Assembly: GCA_963585895.1 (NCBI GenBank)
Contig: OY757912.1
Location: 80,604,154-80,668,153 of the forward strand
Source of the DNA: Sepioteuthis lessoniana
Taxonomy: Eukaryota; Mollusca; Cephalopoda; Myopsida; Loliginidae
DNA: 64,000 nt
Direction of reading: 5' to 3'
The notes beneath the pieces were generated by a model. It did no database searches. It had not been told where the DNA came from and saw only the letters and a list, made by a program, of their open reading frames with translations. Positions within the stretch are counted from its first letter, which is position 1; every line of letters starts with the position of its first letter. The position numbers were made by a program, and so were the translations under genes. Below, one piece after another: positions 1 to 11,226 of this stretch.

Positions 1-137
1 TTCGTCTCCTATCTGCTGCTGTCTTCTTTCGTATAATTCTTTTTGGGCCTTCTTGTTCAAGGAGTTATATCAAGAAGACGACGTGGGGTAAAATAGAATA
101 ACCTCAGAATGGAGTCAGATACAAAAACGGTAACACA
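1..137 (+). repeat. LTR-like end fragment
   Basis: This stretch matches 50925-51065. Shared blocks include GTCTCCTATCTG, ACGTGGGGTAAA, TGGAGTCAGA and AACACAGC. The second copy carries an upstream promoter-like part, so this looks like the 3' part of a long terminal repeat cut by the window edge. The exact end is uncertain; AACACA at about 137 is a guess based on the TGTG start of the other copy. No coding sequence was recognised. Confidence 0.4.
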
Positions 138-3100
138 GCTTGCCCTTGACCTCTGCTTGACCCCCACACTAGCATAAGAGAGTGACATGTCTATTAGTTT
201 TACATTGGTCACTTTGAAAGGGTAACTTATTAAAATTTCCTGGACAGTTTTCACTTTTATGTCGAGCACTATAACATAGAATATAAAGATTCAATTCTCT
301 GCACCTAGCTTTTCTGAACGCAACATTTGGATACTTACTACAACTTATTTTGTGATTAACACTATAACACAGTTTGCAGTCGGGAGTTTTTTGAGTGCAT
401 TCGTAGCAAAGTTTTTATGTTTTTTTAAGTAGAAACAGGGAATTTTTGTCTGCTACGGACTTATTTCTTTTTCGGATATTTTTCAAAGAATGAGGGGATT
501 TAGATATGTTTTTATTTATATTTTTCCCGCTAAATTTCGTGTTTGTATATATCTTTTTAAACTTTCTACGGTCGTAGAATTTTTTTCTATCTCATCATCT
601 GTAGGATTACTGCTAATATTTACTTTTTTTAAAATATGCAACAAATCGTGTATTTTAGAGGTGACCGTCACAGAATAAATGCTTTCTTCTATTTCATATT
701 GTTCTAGGCCACTTTCTTTTGAACTGAGTATCCTACAGCCCGAGTTTACAATTTTACAAATTTAATTTGTTAATTTCAGTTAACCAATCTTTAATTTTAG
801 GTTCATAGACCTTGAAAAGAGACACCGTCATATTTTATGACTAGCGATAACGTCAAGCATACGGTTTACTTTTCTATTGTAACTTTCTCTTGCATCTATT
901 AGAGCTTTAACATCCTTTATTTGTCTTAATTTTTCCATATTGAATGTTTAAAAGTCTCCGTAAATTTGTGGTTAACCTAACACTTATTTCCTAAACAAGT
1001 TAACAATATACTTAACTTCTTAAACAAGGTATCCGAACGTTAGTTAAAATTTGCAATATAAAATAATTTAATAACAAAATTTTATATGAACAAGATACGA
1101 AAGCTAAATTCAATGTATAAAGGGATAATGTTTTGGGTGGTGCTTTAGTGTGCATTTTTAAAGAGTAAGATCCGCTGCTTTCTAGTTCAGATATTGGTTT
1201 AAAAAATAATACAGACAACAAAGTTTTATAGAAAGGAATTTTATACAAAGTAACAAGAAAGAAAGGATAGAAAAGATTAAGCTTAGCAAATTTTAGTGTA
1301 ATTTGTGGGAACTTATCTGAGAAAAAGTGTGCGGAAAACAAAATTCTTTGAATTTAAGTATTTTTTCTTTTTAGTTTCGTTGAAGAGTTTCAGTTTTCAT
1401 ATAATTTTGAGTCTTTTGTAAAGTTGTCTTTCAGCAGAGTTTTTTTTTTATTGAATTTTAGCCTTTTGTTTAACTCAGGTGAATGTTGGTAAAGTTGTCT
1501 TTAGGCTGACTTTTTGTTGAATCTCTTCGGAAGCTTCTTGCCTGTTTGTATACTTATCGGCTATTCAAGAAGCGAGTGATGAAACCTTTCTTTTGGCTAT
1601 TTTTTCCTGCCTTAACAGTCCGGCTCCCATGTTCGTACTGAGAGCTTAATAGTAGTTTTGATAAATGGTGTGAGGCAACTTTTTGGTGTCTTATTGTCTG
1701 GGATTACTTCTGCCTTTTCCACTCAGGCCAAAATTAAGTGCCACACGTTGTTAGTTTGTTTCCTTATTTGAAATATTTTTTTATAATATATCCTTCTTGA
1801 GGGAACACCTTGAATCTTTGTTAAAAAAGCAAAGATCACTTTCTGGAGAATCATCAAAATTATGCAAGATAATGCTCCCTTGCACGCAGCGTTTAAAACT
1901 ACGGATTGCCAGCAAATAAGTTTCTATGGACTGTTGATGACGAATTGATCGTTTAGTTCTCTGAATGTTTTGTTAGAAACAAAACTTCGAGAGTCGTTCC
2001 ACAATTTACAACACAAAATGAACAAGGCAGACAAAATAAAATTCACAATATGATAACATACAACAGGCAATTTTATACACTAACAATTGAGTAAAAACAA
2101 TACAAAGAAGGAAGAATGTTCGAATATTATTTGTTATGTATTTGTGTGTGTGTGTAGGTGTGACTGATTCAAATATTATGTGAATGTAAATGTGTGTTGT
2201 TCGAAAATATGTGTGTACATGAGTTGAAAAACTAAAAGAATACATAGCAGCGAAGTATTCGTCTAGCTCCTGACTAAGAATGTGTATCTGTATGTGTGAG
2301 GCGAAATTCAGAATATGGGAGTCAGGCAAATATACCAACTTCGTTAAAATAATGAATGTATTTTTGCTGGCTGTATGTTCTCCCTTGTTGGCTGTTGTCT
2401 CTATCTGTACGTGGCGAAATGTCTGAGGCTGTACGAGCGCATGAGAGTGAAAGCTGTCCAGCTGAAGTTCAGAACATGAGAGAGAGAAAGCTTTCGAAAG
2501 CTCAGACTATATAGGTAACCATGTCACGTGACCGGCTCCAAAGGCAAGATTTATTTTGACGCAGGACAAAATCAAAATCCATGGATCTAGTCGAAAACGC
2601 CAGCACGTGACTACTCTGTCCAATCAGGTTCCCAAAACCCTTTAATTTACCGACGCCCTACCACTTTTATTTCGTGAATAAGTGAGTTATGGATCCTATT
2701 TTTCTAGAATTTTTTTGCTCCACTTGGTCTTCGACGGCCCTGTTAAAAATAGTGGAGTGTATCCAATAGGACCTCGGAAGATAACTGATCGGCCAATTCT
2801 ATTGACTTGAACCCAATCGAAAACTTGGGGGGGCATTCTGAAACGAAGAGTTTATGAGAATGGGTGCCAGTTTAGAAGCAAGAAGGACTTGTAGCAAGCA
2901 ATAATTAGTGTATCACGTTGAACTACATCAGAAGAAATCCAAAAATTGACATGTCCAATGACCAAGACCTTATCTAGTGTCATTTCAAAAAAGGGTCACA
3001 TATCCCTTATCAACCAAGTCTATTTTCATTTTTTAAAATTTTGTTTTCTTGTTGATTCCGATTAATTCCTTGTTGGTTACTTTATATATCCATAGCAATC

Positions 3101-3457
3101 TGTATATGAAACAATTAAAGCGTTATATCTTGTTTACATGAGTTTTAATTACACCTAGATAATTATTTGGAGCAGTTATAATTTAAGTAAATTAAGTAAA
3201 TGACGTAGTTTCTGTGTATTTTTGCAAAGGCTTACAATTTTTACACAGTATGCACATACAACTGTTACATCATTCTGTGAAAATTTTTGTGTTGCGAAGA
3301 TATTGTGAGTTTAGCAATTTATGCGTAAAAAGTTCGTTGCAAAATGTTGCTTAATGTTGTAGCAGAAGAGTCTTCTGAGTACTGTGATAAAAGGTGAATT
3401 CAGAAATAGGTTATAAAATAATACAAGCAAACAAGAAAATAAATAATAGGGGGTTAT
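138..3457. other. AT-rich stretch without recognised genes
   Basis: I see no gene here. The open frames are short, AT-driven and match no family I know. A short (GT)n run lies near 2147, and a CACGTGAC palindrome next to TATATAG near 2510-2535 could be the promoter part of an unrecognised LTR. Old, unclassified repeat DNA is the best description. Confidence 0.5.
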
Positions 3458-3610
3458 TGTAGTGTTTCTAATGGAAAACGAGAACACGTGCGTTGATATA
3501 ACTATTCATTCGGAAAACATATTTCGCGTGCCAGCCACACAAGTTTTGCATGCCGGAAGTGTGCGGTGTTCACGGAGTTTTTGTATTCTGTGAAGCTACA
3601 TACATACATT
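3458..3610 (-). repeat. Putative 3' LTR piece of the Gypsy fossil
   Basis: It begins TGTAGTGTTTCT and is a direct repeat of 15778-15930. Shared blocks include CATGCCGGAAG and GGTGTTCACGGAGTTTTTGT. On the minus strand the partner copy ends in ACACTACA and is followed by TGGTGACGAGAATTAC, which resembles the primer-binding region after a Gypsy 5' LTR. The two pieces therefore probably mark the outer ends of the minus-strand Gypsy fossil between them. The far LTR edges are not resolved. Confidence 0.45.
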
Positions 3611-4072
3611 TCATCTCTCCGCTTAAGATTCTTTATTAATTGAGAAAGAATGGTTGGGGTAGACTGCCATTATGACCCTTTTTATACGACCGGGGATTGT
3701 TTTGCTTCTATATGATCAGTCTGTAAAAGAGAAGATTAAAAAGAAACTTCCGAAATATTTTCTTTTTTTTCATTTTTTTAAAGGTGAATGTTATTGACTT
3801 TAATCAGGGCTAAACCGATTGGGTAGTTTTATTGTAAGCCCAGTTCGTCGTAACAGTGCAGATGATGTCAATACCGTGACGGACTGTTCGCGAGTAGGCG
3901 GATTTTCGCGTTTTACTTCTTGGTAGTGTTGTATCTGAGGGCATATTTAGTTCTGCCTCTTCATGTTCTAATTTGTATTTCATTTGGGATTGTGGTGCTA
4001 GTTTGGTGGTGCAAGTGCGAAACCTGACTTGGTCTTCTAGACGACGGAAAACTCAGGCACCCTCCAATTTGA

Positions 4073-4865
4073 TTAGGAATGATAAGTCCCTAAACTAAAG
4101 TTCTGTTCAAAGACTATTTTTCCTTTACTAAATGAACACATCAGAGCTGTTCTGTCGAGCTGAAATTTCTGGTCTTGTCTGTCGAATACAGTGGTTGAAG
4201 TAGCAAACTCCATGCGATCCAGATTGGTTCGCAATCTTCGCTTCTTCAACAATTTTGCTGGGGTAGTTCCTGTCGTCGTTTGCGGTGTTGTTAGGCATAT
4301 TTTTAACCCGTTCTTGACCAGTCCAACAGAAAGCTCTACCAGGCCATTTGATGTCTGATGATATGGACTAACGTGTTTGTGTCGGATGCCGTTCCGTTTT
4401 GTAAACTCTACAAATTCCGAATTTGAGAAGCATGGACCATTGCCGCAGATTAGAATATGTGGTAGGCCATGGGTAGCAAAACGATGCCTTAACCGTTCAA
4501 TAGTAATGGTTGACGTAGATGTGGTTGTTGCATGCATATCGATCAACTTTGGGTGTGATGACCAGCAGGTTTTGGCCATTATAATCTTCAAAACCAGCAT
4601 GGATACGATGCCACGAATGCCCAGGGATGTAGAAGTGCCTTGGCAGGTAAACCTCTAGTGCGTTGGCACAGGTAGCAGTTTTTACCTCTTCTATATCAGC
4701 ATCAATTCCATGCCACCAAATATAGTTTCGAGTAAGGACCTTCATCTTGACCATGCCTGGGTAGTATTGATGAAGCTCTTCCAAAACATGTCTGAGGCGG
4801 TGGGGAATTACCACCCGTGAACCCAAGAGTAGGCAACCTCCTTCTAAGCTCGTTCTGGTAAGCAT
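4073..4865 (-). pseudogene. Gypsy integrase remnant
   Basis: The minus-strand frames show an integrase-like stretch. An N-terminal segment has the spacing of a zinc-binding region followed by YIWWHGID. The catalytic core is recognisable by HGLPHILICGNGPCF and SPYHQTSNG, the classic neighbourhood of the second and third acidic catalytic positions. This is the downstream end of the Gypsy fossil. It is a decayed fossil and not expected to make an active enzyme. Confidence 0.65.
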
Positions 4866-4930
4866 GAAATGGCAAATACGTAGTATCCTGTAGGATACTG
4901 TTCCCTCCTAACTGTACAGCCTAAAGAACC

Positions 4931-5310
4931 TTAGATAGAACCCATATGATTTCGTATATCAATGGAATCGATCATAGGGTTGTTAAGGCGGTCCATGAGA
5001 TGTATGCCACAACCTGGTGTTGGGTCTTCCAAAATTTCCCGTAGAGGCCGACAACTTATTACATAAGCAGTGACGTTGTATGAACCAGGCTTGTATTTAG
5101 TTGCATAGCCATTAGCACTCATCAACAGTGACCATCGTATAATTCTGGGTGGTAGGGTGTCCAGTGTTGACTTGGTTGAATTAAAGAGGCTGATAAGTGA
5201 CTTGTGGTCTATGATGATACGGAATTCACGCTCGAAGAGATACTGATGATACTGTGATAAAACGGCTCAAACACCATACTGACTGGCATCGCAGGTCAAT
5301 ACCAGTTATT
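4931..5310 (-). pseudogene. Gypsy RT/RNase H remnant
   Basis: The minus strand encodes a stretch resembling the RNase H-like domain that follows Gypsy reverse transcriptase (the LTCDASQYG signature near 5300, then a stretch near 5200 reading like EFRIIIDHKSL). It abuts the 3' tail of the RTE LINE at about 5318, so the fossil was interrupted there. It is broken and part of the composite Gypsy element. Confidence 0.55.
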
Positions 5311-5655
5311 TTTCGGAATGATGATGATCATCACGATGTGCCACTAGCACAGATGTCTCTGACCCTCTCTCGTCATTCGTCTCTATCGTCCATCGCTCCT
5401 TGCAAGTCTTTTAGGCTACATTCTGTGGTGTTGTAGATAGGTCCTAGCAGGTCACCCAACTCTTGTTCGTCCGTGTGAAGGGGTCCACAGGAGTACATCG
5501 CTTATGAGTTCGTCCTTACTTCTCCAGCAGTGTCCGGCATGTATTGTTCATCTGATTTGGATAGTTTTCGAGATGGGTTGTAGGTGGCCATACAGCTACT
5601 GTTTCGTGGGATGCTGCCTCCAGGATTTATTTGATATAGCTCGTAGCATTCTAAT

Positions 5656-6172
5656 TCAATTGCCATAAAGCTTTTTCTCCATACGCTTAGTCAGCGTCAA
5701 TGTGGTGCATCCATATAGTAATATTGACAAGACCGCTACTTGGAAAAAACTGCGTTTCATTTTATCGGATAGGTCTGACTTCCATATGACTGATAGCCAA
5801 TCGATGGCTGTCCATGCCATCGCTAGTCGCATATTGATGTCATTTTCGGTAGATGAGACGCTTTTTCCGAGGTAGGTGAACTCGTCCATTAGTTTCATGG
5901 AACCATCATTTAATGTGGAGTTGTCGCCCTTTGATTAAAGCATATAAACCTGTTTTGTCTGCGTTGACATGGAGGCCTATGCCACCTGCTGGCTGTTCCA
6001 GGCTATATGGCAAGGATTTGGCCTGGGTGGGTGCTAGAAGCGCTATGTCATCAGAGTAGTCCGCGTCCGTAATAGTTTGTGCGGGGTATCGTCTGCTTCT
6101 TGCCTTTGCCAAAGTAAAGCCATTTTCTTTCATTAAATCTATCAACGTTCGAAGCACGTAATCTATGCAGAT
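5656..6172 (-). pseudogene. RTE reverse transcriptase, palm to C-terminus
   Basis: Two adjacent minus-strand frames (5906-6172 and 5656-5898) cover the RT palm and thumb. The catalytic box reads ADYSDD where RTE relatives usually have ADYADD. It is followed by LEQPAGGIGLHVNADKT, then FTYLGKSVSSTENDI and RSFFQVAVLSILLYGCTT. A frameshift or small gap near 5900 separates the two frames, and the C-terminal tail after KKLYGN is cut short. Not functional in this state. Confidence 0.75.
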
Positions 6173-7003
6173 TGTAGCAGAAAGAATTTCGCATTTTTGT
6201 TTGGCGCGTAATTTAATTCGACCGTTAGGGTCGACGCATAATCTCACACAATCAAGATGACTTATCCTATTCATCCCGGACCATCTTTCTGGGCAGCACA
6301 AATTGGGGAAGCCGTCAAACACCCTCTTTGGTTGAACAACTTCGTTCAGTGTAGACGTCTTACTGTCTGCTCTTCAATAGCAGCAGCAGCATCGACATAA
6401 TGAGGGAAGCCGTCTAATTTATGGACCCCTTGCGTCTATTTCTCTTAGACTAAGGGTTCCCTGTTGAATATGAATTAGATGAATTCAATACGCCACACAC
6501 AGGAACAACTTTACGTCACCCCCAAAATTGGCTATGTCGACTGCGATACTGAAATCCGCTCCGACACCTAGCTATTTCTTCACTGGGCAACATTTCCTGG
6601 AGACATTCACGCTTCTCCCCGAAATAACCAGAACCACAAACTCACGGTGACTTCAACGTTTCTCTCCTCAAACAGCAAACCCGACTTTTGCTACACTAAG
6701 GCGAACATAACTCCCTCGCACATCCAACAGTGCCTTAACCTAACAATGCACTTTTCACTCAGGTATTTAGCTGCTAAAATGCTTTCTGCACTCCATAACA
6801 ACTTCATTTCGTTCCCTTACTTCTTTCCTTCCTACGAGTCTTGCAGCATAAATGTAAACCCTTTATTCCATGCTGCCATTAGAAACCTTCACCTTCGTCT
6901 TCTTCATTCTCCTTTATTTTACAACACTTAGCGAGGGAATAACACACACGTGCAAGAATACATTTCTTCGTTAAAAACAATAACAAACATTTTTATCACT
7001 AAA
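6173..7003 (+). repeat. Solo LTR-like element, family U, copy 1
   Basis: It is inserted in the RTE reverse transcriptase, between the codons for the YLFI and CIDYVLRT stretches. A perfect 4-bp target duplication AGAT flanks it (6169-6172 and 7004-7007). It begins TGTAGCAGAAAG and ends ATCACTAAA. A second copy lies at 20383-20934 with its own duplication. Copy 1 carries about 290 extra bases (roughly 6640-6925). No coding frame is convincing, so it is an LTR-like or other short-ended element. Orientation is arbitrary. Confidence 0.65.
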
Positions 7004-8575
7004 AGATAATAAACAGGTATAAGGCTAATGTGTTCCCTTGCAGCACACCTGCGACAATGTCAAAGAAGTCTGTGTCTCTACCCGGTGAGCGAACTTTTAC
7101 TTTTGTGTTTTTATAGAGTATCATTATGGCTGCGACGGTTTCTTTGGGGAGATCATAGGCTAGAAGTATTCGCTTCATCTTGAGGGAAGTATGGAGTCAA
7201 ATACCTTGTAGAAATCAACAAATAATAATGTCGCTTCAAGTTTTTTTGCACGAACAACTGTAAAAATTCGATGGATAGTCAAAACTTATGCTGTCGTTGA
7301 TCGATTTCTCCGAAAGACATTTTGGTTCTTCTCCGAAAGACATTATGGTTCTTCCAAAGAATTTTCGCAATTTCAGGTTCAATGCGGTTGAGTAGCAGAG
7401 CATTGTAACTCTTGGCCACCATAGAAGTAAGGGTTATACCTCGGTAGTTCTTGGCTATTCTGAGGTCACCCTTCTTGGGGAAAGGGAGGGTGCAGCTCTT
7501 TGTCAATCTGTCTATTATGTTCTGGTTATATACGGCGTTGCAGTATCGGAGCAACTACTACGTCGAGTTCTTTTTGTGTAAACTATCCAAGTTTGATGTC
7601 GAGTTGATTATTAATAATTTTCGTGATAGGTTCATTTGTAACTTTAGGGGATTTTCCAAGCAAACTCTTGAAATGTTGTATTCGTTCTTCTTGGCCGGTA
7701 GCTTTTAGTTTAGTACTCTTCCTTCTACTCACTTCATTTACTGTCTGCCATGCTATCCGAAATTATATATCTTCTACCTACTCTCAAATTCTATTGGTCT
7801 GGTCTTGGATGTATTCTGTTTGTTCTTTCAGGCATGTGTTAGCACACTTTGTGCCTTCTTATGTTTTTGAGCATTGACATTAGTTGGGTTCCCTTTATTG
7901 CATAGGGATGCAGTTTTCATATCATCACGTTTTTTCTTAACTGCCAATGTCTTCGAGGGAACTTTATGTTTTGCGAGTAGTTTGGTTAGTACGCATTCTG
8001 TTGCCGCTTGCATGTGGGTATAGACGAAGTTCTCATATTCGTCATTCGGAGTAAGTGTTTCAGACATCCCCTGAAGCGCATCGAATTTGTTTCTAAGGGT
8101 TATCGTATATTCATTGCTAATATCCCTATTGTTAAGCAGTGACCAGTCATAGTGTGCGGTTGTGGTTATTTGTGCAGCATTCTTGCGTAGGCTCTGACGT
8201 ATCTTTGCCATGACATTCGGTGATTGAAAGACACACAATTCAATGCGCTATTAATCCATTTCTTATTCATGAGGATATAGTCTATCTGTGTTTTGGCATT
8301 ATTTGCTTAAGTGTAGGTCCACAGTTTTCTCCTTTCTTTTCTGAAATTTAGTATTAAGGCATGTTTATCCATTTTATTGTGTGAAGTCCGTAAGGTGTTC
8401 CCCATTTCTGTTTGACGAGTTGTATAACCTGAATTTGTTGTTTACATTTTTACCTACTTGTGCATTCATGTGTCCACCGATTTGCAATCTGCAACGAATC
8501 TTTTGCTCGCTGAAAAGCTGTTGATTGGGTAGCCCTCCGTCTCCAGTAGACCTCTTTCCGCAGTAGATAATAGGG
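7004..8575 (-). pseudogene. RTE endonuclease, linker and RT N-terminal part
   Basis: Minus-strand pieces in order are the endonuclease C-terminal part (8374-8575, with NSSNRNGEHLTDFTQ), the linker with HYDWSLLNNRDISNEYTITL (7828-8238), and the RT start with NRIEPEIAKILWKNHNVFRR (7279-7554). Just before the family U insertion the frame continues with DIVAGVLQGNTLALYLF near 7010-7070. The middle RT boxes between about 7080 and 7279 are degraded. Several frameshifts and stops are present. Confidence 0.7.
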
Positions 8576-8862
8576 AGGACTTCATTTATCCGTGATATTA
8601 GGAACGTATGTGGCATAAAACTCGAATAGGCCCAGAAAAGCATTGAGCTCGGTTTCATTGCGAGGGGCTGGTCACCTGGGATGGTGCGTGTTTTTTCTTT
8701 TGTAGGATGGAGACTTTAAGAGTCGATCGAATGCGTGACGGACGACACCATGAACTTATATTTGTGAGGACAAATACGAAGACCAGATTCTGATAGTTTA
8801 TTTAATACCCTATCAAGATTGGTCAAATATTCCGAGTATGTGGGACATGTAAACAATATATT
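8576..8862 (-). pseudogene. Gypsy reverse transcriptase remnant, C-terminal part
   Basis: Between the RTE LINE and the next insertion, the minus strand reads like the Gypsy RT region following the catalytic box (LTNLDRVLNKLSESGLR, then LNAFLGLFEFYATYVPNI). The matching upstream half of RT lies at 10142-10467, across an intervening LTR-like element. This is a fossil segment of the composite Gypsy element. Confidence 0.6.
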
Positions 8863-8866
8863 GTCC

Positions 8867-10137
8867 TATGACACGATACACACAAAACTGAATACATGTG
8901 CTTAAATCAAGCAGGCGACATTTCCACACTAGACAGACACTCTCTGCTAGGAAGCAGTGTCACATCAACCGAAAAATACATCGACACGCGGCTAACGAAG
9001 GCATGGACAGCTATCGATGAGCTATCGGTTATATGGTAATCAGACCTGACCGATAAAATGAAACGCAGTTTCTTCCAAGCAGCGGTCGTGTCAATACTGC
9101 TGTATGGATGCACCACTTGGGCGCTAACAAAACGCCTGGAGAAGAAGCTAGACGGCAACTACACAAGAATGTTACGAGCAATATTGAACAAGTCCTTGCG
9201 ACAACACCCCACAAAGCACCAACTATACGGCTATCTGCCTCCCATCACGAAAACTATCCAAGTTAGACGAGCCAGGCACGCAGGACACTGCTGGAGGAGC
9301 AGGGACGAGCTCATAAGTGATGTACTCCTATGGACCCCCACATAAAGCAGGACGACCAGCTAGAACATACATACAGCAGCTATGTGAGGATACGGGATGT
9401 AACCCAGAAGACCTGCCAGAGGCGATGAACGATAGGGAGAAGTGGCGAGAGAGGGTCAGGGATATCCGTGCTAGCAGCACGACATGATGATGATGATGAT
9501 GATACGATGCGTAGCAATTCGTTTCCGTTTGTGTTTGCTCCACTCAGACGATCTCTTTGTCTGCTTTGGTGCAAAACCCACACAAAGGACTGAGGACGAG
9601 ATCTGCCGCGAGACCGGAAGTGGAGGAGGGAAGGAAGGTCCCAGAGAAGACAGAGAGAGCGAGTTGACAACGGTGGGCAGAGGAGGACAGTCGGCATGAG
9701 ATAGCTGTCTAGAGAATGAGACAGTCAGCAGAAGGAGGCAGGAGAAGATGGAAGCAGGGCAGAGAAGAGAAACAACAGAAGTTAGAAAGGTTTCTGCTAA
9801 GACCTGTTGACCTACAGAGGCCGAGTTAACCAACGCGAGAAGATGTCAGCATTGTTAGTGACTTTTGTAGAAGTTTCGCGCAAAGCACACGCCTGCGATA
9901 GTCTACAAATGCACAGAGAATACACAGTGTCACAAACTTTCTTGCGCTTGAAGCTGACCCAAGTCCGTGTTTGTTCGTTTGTTCTCTATCTTCCACCCTC
10001 TTGGTTGTATTTTGCGTATTTGTAATGAAATATGTGATACCCCTGGTCGGAAACCACTAGATGAATCACTGGCCATGAATAGTTTGGTTTAACGACTTTG
10101 AGATAGTCGGGGGTCGGCCGGCAGGGGTGTTGTCACA
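8867..10137 (-). repeat. Solo LTR-like element carrying an RTE fragment
   Basis: On the minus strand it starts TGTGACAACACC (10137) and ends ATCGTGTCATA (8867), so its ends are near-inverted. It lies inside the Gypsy RT and is flanked by a near-match 4-bp duplication (GTCC at 8863-8866, GTCT at 10138-10141). An RTE 3' fragment occupies 8912-9505. The rest contains a purine-rich block at about 9590-9790 and no convincing ORF. I infer a solo LTR from ends and size. The paired frames at 9330-9833 are compositional artefacts. Confidence 0.5.
8912..9505 (+). mobile_element. RTE LINE 3' fragment
   Basis: This is the C-terminal end of an RTE reverse transcriptase on the plus strand, in opposite orientation to the copy at 5.3-8.6 kb. 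The frame 9058-9345 contains RSFFQAAVVSILLYGCTTW, RHAGHCWRSRDELI and DVLLWTP. After a small frameshift it continues near 9345-9487 with GRPARTYIQQLCEDTG and ERVRDIRASST. It ends in an (ATG)n tail at 9484-9504, typical of RTE 3' ends. It is severely 5'-truncated and only the last ~180 codons remain. The amino-acid sequence is better preserved than in the minus-strand copy. Confidence 0.8.
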
Positions 10138-10141
10138 GTCT

Positions 10142-10467
10142 TGATAGCAGGCGACATGTGGTTCATTTGCCAATAAGTTGTTCATACAGTGCTGGTAAAT
10201 ACCCGTGGCTGACTTTACTCCGAACCTTAGGGGGTTTAATCTTTAGAGACCTCGTTGTATGTCAATGATGAAGTACTTCTTTGAATTTTCCTCTAACGGA
10301 ACCTGTCGGAATGCAGATCTCAGGTCCAGCTTAGAAAACTTTTGCCTGTACACCAACTTTGCATATAAGTCATCAATTAGGATTGAGTTCTGGTCGAGGT
10401 TTGAGCATTTGTTGATAGTCATTTTTTTAATATCCACACAATCGAATTGATTGGTCAGTCGTGACAA
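10142..10467 (-). pseudogene. Gypsy reverse transcriptase remnant, N-terminal part
   Basis: The minus strand encodes the fingers and first palm motif of a Gypsy RT (KLVYRQKFSKLDLRSAFRQV, then PLEENSKKYF). Gypsy RT normally has SKLDLRSAYHQI at this place. Downstream it runs toward the YLDD region and is then interrupted by the LTR-like element ending at 10137. Decayed fossil. Confidence 0.65.
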
Positions 10468-10773
10468 CTGCTCCTATAGGAGCAACTCATTCCGAGTACT
10501 CTACGGGTTCGATAATGCCGAGGGAAACCAGTCGATGGAGTCCTTTGTCCACCTTTTCACGCAAGACAAAGTAGATGTCGAACCTTTCAAAATATGAATT
10601 TTGTCTTCGGGTCAACTCTTAGTTTTGCCGTAAAATTCTTTAGTGTGTCTAATTCACCTTTAAAAACATCAGGATATTTCGTTTTGATGTCTTCGATGGT
10701 GGGTGTAGCATTTACAGATTTTACTTGGCGGATGCGTTTCCAGCTAAGTTGCACAACCTGTAGTCAGTTTCTG

Positions 10774-11213
10774 CTAAAAAGCATAGGGCCAGCCCCAGGA
10801 ACAACAACTAATGATAGACTGTCGGCTATCATAGTCAATTGACACCTGGTATCTACTATATGGTGTGATGTTTTCTCCCGTGTTGGTCGCATATTTCTGT
10901 GACATGGACCAAAGCTTTGGCTTATCAACTTCACACCATAAGTTTTCAAAATGTAGCGCAACTGATTCGAGAAACTGCAGCTCCAGTTTTAATTTCCATC
11001 TCAACGTTATGGCCATTGATGCCCAGCAACATTATCAGGGGGTCGGTTCTGCGATTTTTCTGAAGACTGAAAATCCTGTGTAATGAGGGAGATTCACATT
11101 CCTCAGCTACATCTACTGTTTCTCCTTTTTGAATGTTGTGGGGTCTGTAGTTTCTGTTTTTCTCCACGTTTTCCTGGGTCCAGCAGGCTGGCGAAATATG
11201 ACTGGTTTTGTTG
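10774..11213 (-). pseudogene. Gypsy protease remnant
   Basis: Minus-strand frames around 10946-11100 contain NGHNVEMEIKTGAAVSRIS, which matches an aspartic protease active-site neighbourhood of Gypsy elements in position and context. A degraded cysteine/histidine segment (RCNKTSH) lies just upstream at about 11200 and may be the gag nucleocapsid. Part of the composite Gypsy fossil; broken. Confidence 0.55.
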
Positions 11214-11226
11214 CACCGCTTCTTTT

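Larger units (their letters stand above)
5318..8575 (-). mobile_element. RTE-type LINE, 5'-truncated
   Basis: This minus-strand non-LTR retrotransposon encodes an APE-type endonuclease followed by reverse transcriptase, and its 3' end is a TGA/ATG-type simple repeat (5318-5335), as in RTE elements. Endonuclease remnant: 8374-8575, with a GGHMNAQVG-like motif. Linker: 7828-8238. RT fingers: 7279-7554, with PKKGDLRIAKNYRGIT. RT palm with ADYSDDIALLA: 5906-6172. Thumb and C-terminus: 5656-5898, with SILLYGCTT. The 5' end is missing (starts inside the endonuclease), as expected for target-primed insertion. The frame is split into at least five pieces by stops, frameshifts and an 831-bp insertion. 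It sits inside the Gypsy fossil between RT and RNase H. Confidence 0.8.

Noticed and set aside
9328-9833. Antisense frames of 71-120 codons
   Set aside because: They are antisense to the RTE 3' end and its (ATG)n tail and a purine-rich block; low complexity, no family.
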